In this document: one piece after another, positions 47,937 to 56,022 of the stretch
Position numbering within the stretch: position 1 is the stretch's first letter
Layout: each line of letters starts with the position of its first letter
Source: Geobacter sp. OR-1
Lineage (GTDB): Bacteria; Desulfobacterota; Desulfuromonadia; Geobacterales; DSM-12255
Reading direction: 5' to 3'
Assembly: GCF_000813145.1 (NCBI RefSeq)
Contig: NZ_BAZF01000024.1
Location: 1 to 60,222, forward strand
Length of the DNA: 60,222 nt
Position numbers and translations under genes: made by a program
Notes under the pieces: model-generated
Told to the model about the DNA's origin: nothing
Database searches by the model: none
Seen by the model: the letters and a program-made list of their open reading frames with translations, nothing else

Positions 47937-48602
47937 ATGAACCTCGAACTCTTCGCCACAACTGGAGCCGAGCGAGATCTCTTTGCCTTTGAGACCAGGG
48001 CGCGCCGCCGTGGATTTAAGCTTATTGCCGGAATCGACGAGGCCGGGCGTGGTCCTCTGGCCGGGCCGGTCGTTGCCGCCGCTGTCATACTGCCGCACGG
48101 GCTGGAAATTCCCGGCCTTGACGACTCAAAAAAGCTGACCCCCCAGAAGCGCGAAACCCTCATCGAAGAGATCAATGCCAAGGCGCTTGCCGTGGCTGTT
48201 GGCGTCGCGGATCACTCCATGATCGACCGGATCAATATCCTGCAGGCAACACTAGTTGCCATGATGCAGGCAGTCTCCAACCTGCAGCTCCCTCCAGATT
48301 TCCTCCTGATAGACGGCATCAGTAATATCCAGGCCAATATCCCGCAGCAGACCGTCAAAAAGGGTGATTCCCTCTCGGCCTCCATTGCTGCCGCCTCCAT
48401 TGTTGCCAAGGTGACTCGGGACCGGATGATGGATGGTTTCGACCGACAGTATCCAGGGTACGGCTTTGCCGGCCACAAGGGGTACGGCTCGGCGGCCCAT
48501 TTTGCGGCGATCGCCCAACTGGGGCCGTGCGAGATCCACCGGAAGAGCTTTCGCGGGGTCAGGGAACACCTGGACCACGAGCCGGAAGAGGATGCGGAAT
48601 GA
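47937..48602 (+). CDS. rnhB: Ribonuclease HII
   Basis: 221 aa. It cuts the RNA strand of RNA-DNA hybrids and single ribonucleotides in DNA. The DEDD active site: 'IAGIDEAGRGPLAGPVVAAA' gives D and E, 'LDDSKKLTPQKR' includes the conserved DSK, 'LLIDGI' gives D, and 'SIVAKVTRDRMM' the last D. The stop overlaps the next start (ATGA). Confidence 0.96.
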   Translation: MNLELFATTGAERDLFAFETRARRRGFKLIAGIDEAGRGPLAGPVVAAAVILPHGLEIPGLDDSKKLTPQKRETLIEEINAKALAVAVGVADHSMIDRINILQATLVAMMQAVSNLQLPPDFLLIDGISNIQANIPQQTVKKGDSLSASIAAASIVAKVTRDRMMDGFDRQYPGYGFAGHKGYGSAAHFAAIAQLGPCEIHRKSFRGVREHLDHEPEEDAE

Positions 48603-48988
48603 AACCAGTGGAGAAAAGGCCGGGACCAAACCAAAGGGTCGGCAGTCAGGGCGAAGATCTCGCTACCGCCTTTCTGGAGTGGCAGGGTTATGTCATCCTG
48701 GAGCGGAACTACCGCTGCAAGGGTGGTGAGGTCGATATCGTTGCCAAAGAGGGGAAGACCGTGGTCTTTGTCGAGGTCAAGACCCGCAGAACGGCATCGT
48801 ACGGTGTCCCGCAGCTAAGTGTTACCCCGTTCAAGCAGCGCCAGATCATGAAGGCCTCGCTGACCTGGCTCGCCAGTCACAGGCAGCTCGAAGCCCCGGC
48901 CAGGTTCGATGTTATCGCCATTATCCTGCATGGTGATGGAGAACCGGCCTTTGACCATATCAGGAACGCCTTTGACCTGAATTATTGA
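48599..48988 (+). CDS. YraN-family (UPF0102) nuclease-like protein
   Basis: 129 aa from ATG 48599, coupled to rnhB. Family signature 'GSQGEDLATAFLEWQGYVIL', 'ERNYRCKGGEVDIVAKEG' and 'VVFVEVKTRR' has the GE-x-D-x14-ExK layout of restriction-endonuclease-like folds. The role of YraN proteins is not settled; Holliday-junction or DNA repair links are suspected. The rnhB-yraN order is common in bacteria. Confidence 0.92.
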   Translation: MKPVEKRPGPNQRVGSQGEDLATAFLEWQGYVILERNYRCKGGEVDIVAKEGKTVVFVEVKTRRTASYGVPQLSVTPFKQRQIMKASLTWLASHRQLEAPARFDVIAIILHGDGEPAFDHIRNAFDLNY

Positions 48989-49058
48989 TGCCCCTTTCGT
49001 TGCAAAGCCGCTGCTACTGTGTTACCGTTACGGCACAAATTCCAAGGAGTTCCGACTT

Positions 49059-49922
49059 ATGGAGTTCATTGTTGCCCTGGCCCAGATCAGGCCAAAATTA
49101 GGGTGTGTATCCGATAACCTGGCAATAATCGAAGCGTCCGTTGCGCAGGCAGTTGAGAGCGGCGCGGACCTCGTTGTCTTCCCCGAACTATCGGTGACCG
49201 GCTATTTTCTCAAGGACCTGGTGCCGGAAGTGGCGTTGCGGATCGATTCCCCGGAGATCGCCAAACTCCGGGTGCTTTCGCGCCGGATCAGCATCGCCGT
49301 CGGTCTGGTCGAGGAGTCTGCGGACTGCCGGTTTTTCAACACAGCCATCTATCTCGAAGAGGGGGAGATCAAGCACAGGCACCGCAAGGTCTATCTCCCC
49401 ACCTACGGCCTGTTCGACGAACAGCGGTATCTCGCCTGCGGGGACCGTTTCCGCGCCTTCGACACCCGGTTCGGAAGATTCGGTATGCTGGTCTGCGAGG
49501 ATATGTGGCACCTGTCTGCCGGCTATACCCTTGCCATGGACGGCGCTACCACCATCCTCTGCCTCTCAAGCAGCCCAGGACGGGGGGTCGCGTCCAATGA
49601 TGGTCTCGGTTCCGCCCGGGCCTGGCAGCGACTGACCTCAACCACTGCCATGTTCCTCTCCTGCCGGGTGCTGTTCTGCAACCGGGTCGGTTTCGAGGAC
49701 GGGGTGAATTTTTGGGGGGGATCGGAAATCCTCACCCCGTCCGGCGACAGCGCGGTTCGGGCGAAGCTGCTCGAAGAAGAGCTGGTAACGGCGCGGGTTG
49801 ATGACGGCGAACTGCGGCGGGAGCGGATATTCGCACCGTTGTTGCGGGACGAAAATCTCGATCTGACCATCCGCGAACTGCGGCGGATCGAAAAGGAGCG
49901 GAGGAGCGCGCATGTCTGGTAA
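49059..49922 (+). CDS. Nitrilase-superfamily amidohydrolase, likely glutaminase half of a split NAD synthetase
   Basis: 287 aa. The Cys-Glu-Lys triad of the carbon-nitrogen hydrolase family is visible: Glu in '[13 protein letters not shown]' (about residue 43), Lys in '[14 protein letters not shown]' (about 110) and Cys in 'MLVCEDMWH' (about 146). These motifs match the N-terminal glutaminase domain of NadE, whose active sequence also runs [12 protein letters not shown]-like. The gene overlaps nadE by 11 bp, and that NadE lacks its own amidase domain. Together they may form a glutamine-dependent enzyme. Good AAGGAG before the ATG. Confidence 0.85.
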   Translation: MEFIVALAQIRPKLGCVSDNLAIIEASVAQAVESGADLVVFPELSVTGYFLKDLVPEVALRIDSPEIAKLRVLSRRISIAVGLVEESADCRFFNTAIYLEEGEIKHRHRKVYLPTYGLFDEQRYLACGDRFRAFDTRFGRFGMLVCEDMWHLSAGYTLAMDGATTILCLSSSPGRGVASNDGLGSARAWQRLTSTTAMFLSCRVLFCNRVGFEDGVNFWGGSEILTPSGDSAVRAKLLEEELVTARVDDGELRRERIFAPLLRDENLDLTIRELRRIEKERRSAHVW

Positions 49923-50751
49923 TGTAGGCTCATTGGGACTTGCCATAAATGCCGCACTGGTGCGCCGGATTCTGGTCGGGTTCCTGGCCGAGGAGGTTCA
50001 CAAGGTCGGGTTGAAGAGGGCAGTCCTGGGGCTTTCCGGAGGGATCGACTCTGCCCTGGTGGCATACCTGGCGGCCGAAGCGCTCGGGGCCGAGAATGTC
50101 CAGGCAATCATCATGCCGTACAAGCAGAGCAACCCGGAGAGCGAGGCCCATGCCCGGCTGGTGGCCGAACGGCTCGGGATCGAGCATTGCGTTATCGGCA
50201 TTACGCCTATGGTGGACGCTTATTTCGAGCTGTTCCCGGATGCTGATTCGATGCGGCGCGGCAACAAGATGGCCCGCGAGCGGATGACGATACTGTTCGA
50301 CCACTCGGCAGCCAGGTCGGCGCTGGTGTTGGGCACCAGCAACAAGACCGAGCTGCTTCTCGGCTACGGCACCCTTTACGGCGACATGGCGAGCGCCCTG
50401 AACCCGATCGGCGATCTCTACAAGACCCAGATCTGGCAGCTCTCCGAAGAGATGGAGGTGCCGCGCGAGGTGATCGACAAAAAGCCTTCGGCGGACCTAT
50501 GGGCAGGCCAGACCGACGAGCAGGAGCTGGGGTTCACCTACAAGGCCGTGGATGAACTGCTCTACCAGATGGTGGATCTCCGCAAGAGCCGCGCCGAGCT
50601 GCTGGCTGCCGGATTTGAGGCCGCTTTCATCGAAAAGATCTATGCTAAGGTACAGAACTCCCATTTCAAGCGCCGCCTGCCGGTGATCGCGAAAGTCTCG
50701 AACCGCACAATAGATAGAGACTTTCGATATTCAAGGGATTGGGGTAAATAG
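49912..50751 (+). CDS. nadE: NAD+ synthase (ATP-pyrophosphatase domain)
   Basis: 279 aa. Converts nicotinate adenine dinucleotide to NAD+ with ATP and ammonia. The PP-loop '[20 protein letters not shown]' and the '[20 protein letters not shown]' motif are intact, as is '[16 protein letters not shown]'. The C-terminus keeps the '[19 protein letters not shown]' arm found in glutamine-dependent NadE. The nitrilase half lies in the overlapping upstream gene. rsmI follows 1 bp later. Confidence 0.94.
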   Translation: MSGNVGSLGLAINAALVRRILVGFLAEEVHKVGLKRAVLGLSGGIDSALVAYLAAEALGAENVQAIIMPYKQSNPESEAHARLVAERLGIEHCVIGITPMVDAYFELFPDADSMRRGNKMARERMTILFDHSAARSALVLGTSNKTELLLGYGTLYGDMASALNPIGDLYKTQIWQLSEEMEVPREVIDKKPSADLWAGQTDEQELGFTYKAVDELLYQMVDLRKSRAELLAAGFEAAFIEKIYAKVQNSHFKRRLPVIAKVSNRTIDRDFRYSRDWGK

Positions 50752-50752
50752 G

Positions 50753-51592
50753 GTGCCGGCTGGCACCCTCTATATCGTTGCCACACCCATTGGCAACCTG
50801 GAGGACATGACCTTCCGGGCGGTCCGCATCCTTAAGGAGGTGGACCTGATCGCTGCCGAGGACACCCGTCACAGCCGCAAGCTGTTGAGTCACTTCGGCA
50901 TTTCCACCCCGCTTACCGCCTATCACGACCACAACGAGACCCTCAAGTCACCGTACCTGATCGAAAAACTCAAGGCCGGTCAATCCATTGCCATTGTCAC
51001 CGATGCCGGAACCCCGTGCATTGCCGATCCGGGTTACCGGATCGTACGGGCCGCGGCGGCGGAAGGGATCACGGTGGTGCCGATACCGGGCGCTTCGGCC
51101 ACCATTGCGGCGCTCTCCGCTTCAGGCCTGCCGACCGACGAGTTCACCTTTGCCGGGTTTCTGCCGTCAAAATCGGGCAAGCGTAGGGAGCGGCTGCAAG
51201 AGCTGCAGGGAGAGCCGCGTCTGCTGGTTTTCTACGAGGCGCCGCATCGTCTGACCGCCACCCTGGCGGACATGGCCGAGGTCTTCGGTCCACGCGAGGC
51301 GATTGTCTGCCGGGAGCTGACTAAGATCTACGAGGAGTTCAACCGGGGGCTGCTCCTCGATCTCGTCCAACATTACGCAGAGACGCCGGCGCGCGGCGAG
51401 GTGGTGATCCTTGTCGCTCCGGGTGTGGCCGCGGACGAGGAACCAATGGACCTGGAGGGGATGCTGCGCAGCCTGCTGGCCGACGGGGTCACAGTCAAGG
51501 ATGCCGTGCGCCGGGTGGCCGATGCCACCGGCCAGCCTCGGAGCGCGGTCTACGACCTGGCTCTCAGGTTGAAACAAGAGGGGAATAGTTGA
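50753..51592 (+). CDS. rsmI: 16S rRNA (cytidine1402-2'-O)-methyltransferase
   Basis: 279 aa from GTG 50753. Tetrapyrrole-methylase fold. 'LYIVATPIGNLEDMTFRAVR', 'LIAAEDTRHSRKLLSHF', 'IVTDAGTPCIADPGYRIV' and 'PGASATIAALSASGLPTDEF' are RsmI signatures. It methylates the ribose of C1402 in the ribosomal P site. The ribosome binding site falls inside the nadE end and is weak. Confidence 0.96.
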   Translation: MPAGTLYIVATPIGNLEDMTFRAVRILKEVDLIAAEDTRHSRKLLSHFGISTPLTAYHDHNETLKSPYLIEKLKAGQSIAIVTDAGTPCIADPGYRIVRAAAAEGITVVPIPGASATIAALSASGLPTDEFTFAGFLPSKSGKRRERLQELQGEPRLLVFYEAPHRLTATLADMAEVFGPREAIVCRELTKIYEEFNRGLLLDLVQHYAETPARGEVVILVAPGVAADEEPMDLEGMLRSLLADGVTVKDAVRRVADATGQPRSAVYDLALRLKQEGNS

Positions 51593-51598
51593 ATTGAG

Positions 51599-51622
51599 AA
51601 GGGCCTGCTTGCGCAGGCCCTT
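51599..51622 (+). terminator. Hairpin after rsmI
   Basis: AAGGGCCTGC-TTGC-GCAGGCCCTT, a perfect 10-bp stem. Only GGTGTTTG follows, so the T tract is poor. It lies between convergent genes. Confidence 0.6.
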
Positions 51623-51712
51623 GGTGTTTGCGGAGTGCTGCCGGAGGAAGGTCTTGAGACCGGCGATCCCGGTTTTTCCGGCAAGGTTATCACCTTGTTG
51701 CCGGAAGCTTAA

Positions 51713-53281
51713 TTACCACTGCCTGCTCCCGTGACAGCCGGCCGTCGCGCATGACGTACCATTCCAACCCAGGCTGCTAATCACGTTCTTTACGCCGTTT
51801 ATGTGAGTAGATGCAGTCACGGCCGTTGAGCTGTAGCCGGTGCCGTGGCATGTAGCACAGGTGTATCCCTGTGAAATGTGGAACGCATGCTGGCCCGTCG
51901 CAGGAGGAACGGCATGGCAGCTACCGCAGGCAGGGGTCGGTGTCGGTGTTGGCGTTGGGGTAGGAGTGGGTGTCGGCGTAGGAGTAGGCGTTGGTGTCGG
52001 CGTAGGGGTCGGCGTAGGGGTCGGGGTTGGTGCTGTCTGGCTGTTCAGGTAGGCGGCCAGATCGGCAATCTGAGTTGCGGACAGGGTGATGCCTTTATGG
52101 CCTGCCTGGCCGGCAGCCGGGAATTTCTGGCTGACCTTGGCCCCTTTTGCTGCCAGGTTCATGACCGATGTGCCGGTCAGGGTGTGGCAGCCGCTGCAGT
52201 TTGCCGCGTATACTGCCTGGCCGGCTGTTGCCGAAGGAGTCGGGGTTGGAGTGGGTGTCGGCGTGGGGGTCGGAGTTGGTGTCGGTGTTGGCGCGGGCGG
52301 AGGCGTTGTGCCGGTGCCGTGGCTCTTGACCTTGATTTCAGAAGCAACCAGAACGCCGTTGACGAATTTCCCTTCCACTTCCACGCGGTCGTTCAACGCC
52401 AAGCCGGAGATGTTCAGATTGCCGGCGACCACGGTGATATCGCCGATGGTGAAGGCCTTGTCGTCCAGCGACAGGTTTGCCACCAGCCCTTCGATCTCGG
52501 CATGTTCGATATCTTCAGTGTCGCGCGATTTCAATTCCACCTTCATGGCGGTAAACGGCCCGTCAGCTGTCGCAATGGTCCCGTGGACCTTCACAGTAGA
52601 TCCGGTGCCGATGCGCGGATTCAGAGGCAGCACGCTGGTTATTGCGACCCCGCCGATCTTCAGCTCTTGGCCGTTCAATTGCGTCACAGTGCCGATCAGT
52701 TTTATCGGTGTCTTGTTGGCAACGAACGGGTTGTTCTTCAGTTCGATCCTGGTGGCCTGAACCGCGCCGTTGGCATCGGTGTAACCGCTGATCACGACCA
52801 TGTCGTTTCTGGAAAGACCGGCCAGGTCGTTAACCCTTTTGAAAACCGTGGTTGTCGAGACCGCTACCGTCTGCCCCAGAACCACCAGCGTGTCGCTGTT
52901 ATTGTCTACTGATGCCACCGGTCCCTTGATCAGGTGGTCACAAGTGACTTCGAGCGCCTTTTTCGCGTTCCCCTGGCCACCATCATGACTCTTTACGGTC
53001 ACCACCATACCGATATCCAGGGCATCGTCGTCTTCGTCCTTGGTGATTCGGCTGCCGTCAAGATCATAATCGGTGCCGTTGATCCGGATGGTTGCCCCGC
53101 TCTGGGAAGCTCCGGCAATGGCGATCTCCTTGCCGCTGGAACTGCCGCCTGTTGCCGTGATCACACCGGTGGTAACGCCCGAAACTGCCGGAGTACTGCT
53201 CCCTGAGCCCCCCCCGCACGCGGACAAAGATGCGATACCGATCATCAGTCCTATGGCACTCCAAATAGTCTTAATCTTCAT
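51713..53281 (-). CDS. DUF5666 lipoprotein with c-type heme sites and PT linkers
   Basis: 522 aa from the ATG at 53281 with GGAGGAAA upstream. A lipobox (SLSAC, Cys near residue 22) predicts a lipoprotein. Residues ~30-320 are DUF5666-type beta repeats (e.g. '[12 protein letters not shown]', '[15 protein letters not shown]'). Two Pro-Thr tracts follow. Between them is a cytochrome-c-like domain with 'CSGCH' and a distal Met-poor '[10 protein letters not shown]' helix; after the second are 'CGSCH', 'CATCH' and 'CATAGCH'. The last is the CxxxxCH form known from Geobacter proteins. This predicts up to four hemes at the cell surface or periplasm. It is controlled by two GEMM riboswitches. Confidence 0.9.
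   Translation of the reverse strand: MKIKTIWSAIGLMIGIASLSACGGGSGSSTPAVSGVTTGVITATGGSSSGKEIAIAGASQSGATIRINGTDYDLDGSRITKDEDDDALDIGMVVTVKSHDGGQGNAKKALEVTCDHLIKGPVASVDNNSDTLVVLGQTVAVSTTTVFKRVNDLAGLSRNDMVVISGYTDANGAVQATRIELKNNPFVANKTPIKLIGTVTQLNGQELKIGGVAITSVLPLNPRIGTGSTVKVHGTIATADGPFTAMKVELKSRDTEDIEHAEIEGLVANLSLDDKAFTIGDITVVAGNLNISGLALNDRVEVEGKFVNGVLVASEIKVKSHGTGTTPPPAPTPTPTPTPTPTPTPTPTPSATAGQAVYAANCSGCHTLTGTSVMNLAAKGAKVSQKFPAAGQAGHKGITLSATQIADLAAYLNSQTAPTPTPTPTPTPTPTPTPTPTPTPTPTPTPTPTPACGSCHAVPPATGQHAFHISQGYTCATCHGTGYSSTAVTASTHINGVKNVISSLGWNGTSCATAGCHGSRQW
51930..52033 (-). repeat. Pro-Thr hexanucleotide repeat tract 1
   Basis: About 17 PT dipeptides encoded by degenerate ACCCCN-type hexamers. 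Such tracts vary in length by slippage in units that keep the frame. They link the CSGCH domain to the last three heme sites. Confidence 0.8.
52236..52301 (-). repeat. Pro-Thr hexanucleotide repeat tract 2
   Basis: About ten PT dipeptides, linking the DUF5666 region to the first heme domain. Same hexamer type as tract 1. Confidence 0.75.
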
Positions 53282-53401
53282 GGTTTCCTCCATTGTTAAT
53301 GCTGTTGATGCGTTTCCGTCGATGTCAGTTGTCATAGTAAATCTGCAAATTACCGGTTAACAAATTTGGGTTCTGTTGATCACCCCCTTTATAACCCCGG
53401 C

Positions 53402-53448
53402 AAAAAAAGAGCCGGGGCCGAATGTGAGGGCATTTCGGCATCCCGGCT
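53402..53448 (-). terminator. Terminator of the proximal GEMM unit
   Basis: AGCCGGGATGCCGAAATG pairs with CATTCGGCCCCGGCT, with small mismatches, followed by CTTTTTTT. The 5' arm is the 3' end of the aptamer, so ligand binding and termination compete. A GCCGGGG just past the T tract can also pair with the CCCCGGC arm. Confidence 0.85.
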
Positions 53449-53515
53449 GTCTCAGTGAGACCCTTAGGCTTTCCGCCCCATCCTCGCGGATGGTTTAGTA
53501 TTATCGTGTACCTAT
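53441..53515 (-). promoter_or_regulatory. GEMM-I riboswitch aptamer, proximal (cGAMP-type, A20)
   Basis: Minus strand: ATACTAAACCA, the P2 hairpin ATCC-GCGA-GGAT with a GCGA tetraloop, GGCGGAAAGCC and the P3 stem GGGTCTC/GAGAC match GEMM-I, including the tetraloop and AAAGCC receptor. Aligning the AAACC block with the Vibrio Vc2 riboswitch puts an A (complement of 53499) at the G20 position that contacts the ligand. A at this place marks the Geobacter 3',3'-cGAMP-preferring subclass. Confidence 0.9.
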
Positions 53516-53525
53516 ACGGCTTCGC

Positions 53526-53633
53526 CAAAAGCCCATCTGCTGCGTTACGCTCAGCCCTCGTCGCTGCGACGTAGCCTACGGCTACGACTCACTCCTCAGA
53601 CTTCGCAAGCCTTGCATCTGAAGCTTTTTGCTG
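53526..53633. repeat. Large imperfect palindrome between the two riboswitches
   Basis: Centre GTAGCC-TAC-GGCTAC at 53571-53585; outer arms include CAAAAGC and GCTTTTTG. The text (TGCGTTACGCTCAG, CGTCGCTGCGACGTAG, CTTCGCAAGCCTTGCATCTG) resembles dispersed extragenic palindromes seen in many proteobacteria. No other copy was seen in this window. Confidence 0.65.
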
Positions 53634-53692
53634 TGCCTTGGTTTCAGAAAAGTTGCGTTAGGTCCCTCCAAATGTTGATTCTGTCTTGAAAC

Positions 53693-53743
53693 AAAAAAGC
53701 CGGGTCGCCGGTCATATCTGGTTGGATATTTCGGCGACCCGGC
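53693..53743 (-). terminator. Terminator of the distal GEMM unit
   Basis: AGCCGGGTCGCCG pairs perfectly with CGGCGACCCGGCT over 13 bp around a 21-nt loop, followed by six T in all. The 5' arm is again the 3' end of the aptamer. Confidence 0.9.
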
Positions 53744-53810
53744 TGTCTGCTTGAGACCCTATGGGCTTTCCGTCCCACCCTCGCGGGTGGTTTAGTATTG
53801 TCGTCTATCA
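53736..53810 (-). promoter_or_regulatory. GEMM-I riboswitch aptamer, distal (cGAMP-type, A20)
   Basis: Minus strand: CAATACTAAACCA, the P2 hairpin CACCC-GCGA-GGGTG, GGACGGAAAGCC and P3 GGGTCTC/GCAGAC. Same layout as the proximal copy, with covarying P2 (CCC/GGG here, TCC/GGA there), which supports a functional fold. The G20-equivalent is again A (complement of 53796). Confidence 0.9.
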
Positions 53811-53837
53811 GTGAAACAGTTTGTTACATTTTCGTAA

Positions 53838-53867
53838 ACTTTACTTTAATGATCTGATCGTTGTCAA
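53838..53867 (-). promoter_or_regulatory. Predicted promoter of the double-riboswitch leader
   Basis: Minus strand TTGACA (53867-53862), an 18-bp spacer and TAAAGT (53843-53838), giving a start ~25 nt upstream of the first aptamer. Confidence 0.55.
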
Positions 53868-53925
53868 GCCAAAAAAATCTCAAGGTCATGTTCAAAACTG
53901 TGATATGTCTGTAAAGCCTTGGTAA

Positions 53926-55872
53926 TCAGCCCACCAGACCCTTGCCGTCGGCAACCATCAGCTCGGACACCAGCCGGGTGAACCTGAGCGGGTCTTTGAT
54001 CGGCGATCCTTCGGTCAACAGCGCCTGGTCGAAAAGGAGTTCGCAGTAGTCTGCCAGGCGCGGGCTTTCCTTGTCCTTCTCGAAAAGCTTACCCATGACG
54101 CTGACGATCGGGTGGTCCGGGTTCAGTTCCAGGACCCGCTTCGATTCCGGGACATCCTGGTTCATCGCTTTCATGATCCGCTCCATGTTGGCGTTGATGC
54201 CGTACTCGTCCGCCACCAGGCAGCAGGAGCTGTCGGTGAGCCGGCTGGAGAACCTGACCTCCTTGACCCGGTCGTCGAGCTTCTCCTTGATGAAATCGAG
54301 CAGCGAGCCGTATTGCTTCTTGGCCTCATCGCGCTTCTGCTCCTGCTCCTTCTTCTCCTCCTCGGTGTCGAGTTCCAGGTCGCCGCGGTCCACGGCCTTG
54401 AGCTTCTTGCCGTCATACTCGTGCAGCGCCTGGGTCACCCACTCGTCAACCGGGTCGGTCAGGAACAGCACCTCGTAATCCTTTTTCCGCAGCGCCTCCA
54501 TGTGCGGCGAGTTCTCCACAGTGGAGCGGGAGGTGCCGGTCAGGAAATAGATCTCTTTCTGCGCCTCCGGCATCCGGCCTACGTATTCCTTCAGCGACAC
54601 GAAGCTGCCGGCCTCGGTCTTGGAGCTTTCAAACAGGGCCAGTTCCTGGAGCTTCTCCTTGTTGGCGTAGTCGAAATGCAGCCCTTCCTTCAGTACCGGG
54701 CCGAACTCCTTGTAGAACTTGAGGTATTCGTCGAACTCCTTTTCCTTCATTTCGGTCAGGGTGGAGATGGTCTTGGTGACCAGGCTCTTCTGGATCCGCT
54801 TGATTTCCAGGTCCTGCTGCAGTATTTCGCGTGAGACGTTGAGCGGCAGGTCGCTGGAGTCGACCACCCCTTTCATGAACCTGAGCCAGTCCGGGAGGAG
54901 TTCTTCGCAGTGGTCGGTGATAAAGACCCTCTTGACGTAAAGCTGCACCCCTTTTTTCTGGTCCCGGTAAAAGAGGTCGAACGGCCGGTGCGACGGGATG
55001 TAGAGAATGGAACGGAACTCGCTGGTCCCCTCGGCCGAGTAGTGGATGGTCTTGAGCGGCTTGTCATAGTCGTGGGAGATATGCTTGTAGAACTCCTCGT
55101 ACTCCTCTTCGGTGATCTCGCTCTTCGGTCGGGTCCAGATCGCCTTCATGGAGTTGAGGGTCTCTTCGGTGGTTGTTTCGATATCGCCGCCACCCTCGAT
55201 GACCTTGCCGTCAACCCCCTTGACCGGCTCCGTGCGGGTGATGTCCATGCAGATCGGGTACTGGACGTAGTCGGAGTATTTCTTGACGATCGACTTGATC
55301 TTCCATTCGTCCAGGTATTCCTTCATCTCCTCTTTCAGGTGCAGGGTGATATCGGTGCCGCGACTCTCCTTGGTGCAGTCCTCGACCGTGTAGGAGCCGT
55401 CGCCGGTCGATTCCCAGCGGCAACCTTCAGAGGGGCTGCCGGCCTTCCTGGTGACGATCTCAACCCGGTCGGCAACCATGAACGACGAATAGAAGCCGAC
55501 GCCGAACTGGCCGATCAGCTCCGGATTTTCAGCGAGGTTCTTCCCTTTGAGGCTCTCCATGAACGCCTTGGTGCCGGAGCGGGCGATGGTGCCGATGTTT
55601 TCCTCCACCTCGGCAATGGACATGCCGATGCCGTTGTCTCTGATCGTCAGGGTCCCGGCCGCTTTGTCCGGAACGATCTTGATCTTCCAGTCGGCATTCC
55701 CTTCGAGCAGCGACTCGTTGGAATGCGCCTCGAAGCGGACCTTGTCCACGGCATCGGAGGCGTTGGAGATCAGTTCGCGGAGAAAGATATCCCGGTTGGA
55801 GTACAGGGAGTGGATCACCAGATCGAGCAGTTGCTGGACTTCGGTCTGGAACTGTTTGGTTGCTTTGGACAT
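53926..55872 (-). CDS. htpG: Molecular chaperone HtpG (Hsp90)
   Basis: 648 aa from the ATG at 55872 ([20 protein letters not shown]) with AGGAGGAG upstream; an earlier in-frame ATG would include the promoter. N-terminal GHKL ATPase: '[16 protein letters not shown]', 'DNGIGMS' and '[14 protein letters not shown]'. The middle domain has '[11 protein letters not shown]' and '[16 protein letters not shown]'; the C-terminal dimer domain starts near 520. Family length. Confidence 0.97.
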   Translation of the reverse strand: MSKATKQFQTEVQQLLDLVIHSLYSNRDIFLRELISNASDAVDKVRFEAHSNESLLEGNADWKIKIVPDKAAGTLTIRDNGIGMSIAEVEENIGTIARSGTKAFMESLKGKNLAENPELIGQFGVGFYSSFMVADRVEIVTRKAGSPSEGCRWESTGDGSYTVEDCTKESRGTDITLHLKEEMKEYLDEWKIKSIVKKYSDYVQYPICMDITRTEPVKGVDGKVIEGGGDIETTTEETLNSMKAIWTRPKSEITEEEYEEFYKHISHDYDKPLKTIHYSAEGTSEFRSILYIPSHRPFDLFYRDQKKGVQLYVKRVFITDHCEELLPDWLRFMKGVVDSSDLPLNVSREILQQDLEIKRIQKSLVTKTISTLTEMKEKEFDEYLKFYKEFGPVLKEGLHFDYANKEKLQELALFESSKTEAGSFVSLKEYVGRMPEAQKEIYFLTGTSRSTVENSPHMEALRKKDYEVLFLTDPVDEWVTQALHEYDGKKLKAVDRGDLELDTEEEKKEQEQKRDEAKKQYGSLLDFIKEKLDDRVKEVRFSSRLTDSSCCLVADEYGINANMERIMKAMNQDVPESKRVLELNPDHPIVSVMGKLFEKDKESPRLADYCELLFDQALLTEGSPIKDPLRFTRLVSELMVADGKGLVG

Positions 55873-55914
55873 ACTTGCTGGCTCCTCCTGCTGGTTTTTG
55901 GTCGATAGGTGAAA

Positions 55915-55943
55915 AACATAATCATTGGGGCTGGGAATTGCAA
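55915..55943 (-). promoter_or_regulatory. Predicted sigma-70 promoter of htpG
   Basis: Minus strand TTGCAA (55943-55938), 17-bp spacer, TATGTT (55920-55915). No clear sigma-32 CTTGAAA/CCCCATNT pair was found in the 150-bp gap. Confidence 0.6.
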
Positions 55944-56022
55944 GAGGAGATGGTATATTTATATTCTTAAGCAAAAGATTACAATTTCAGTCGGATGATC
56001 AGAGAAAGTCATACAACGAGAA

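Larger units (their letters stand above)
53282..53867 (-). promoter_or_regulatory. Long leader of the heme lipoprotein gene
   Basis: The gap of over 600 bp before the lipoprotein gene holds, in transcribed order, a promoter (53867-53838), riboswitch unit 1 (53810-53693), a large palindrome (53633-53526), riboswitch unit 2 (53515-53402) and ~120 nt of leader without further recognised structure. No open gene was found in it. Confidence 0.75.

Noticed and set aside
51878-52912. 344-codon plus-strand frame rich in Arg, Gly and Cys opposite the heme lipoprotein
   Set aside because: Its composition comes from reading the Pro-Thr hexamer repeats backwards; no ribosome site and no domain.
53520-53640. 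Palindromic segment considered as a small gene or IS remnant
   Set aside because: No open frame of useful length, no transposase fragment and no target duplication seen; better described as an extragenic palindrome.
54910-55908. Long plus-strand frames opposite htpG (also 54112-54834)
   Set aside because: Leu/Val/Gly-rich shadows of a highly conserved GC-rich chaperone gene.
55873-56022. Sigma-32 type heat-shock promoter for htpG
   Set aside because: CTTGCAA and CCCCAAT are present but only 7 bp apart, not 13-15; the sigma-70 match with a 17-bp spacer is better.
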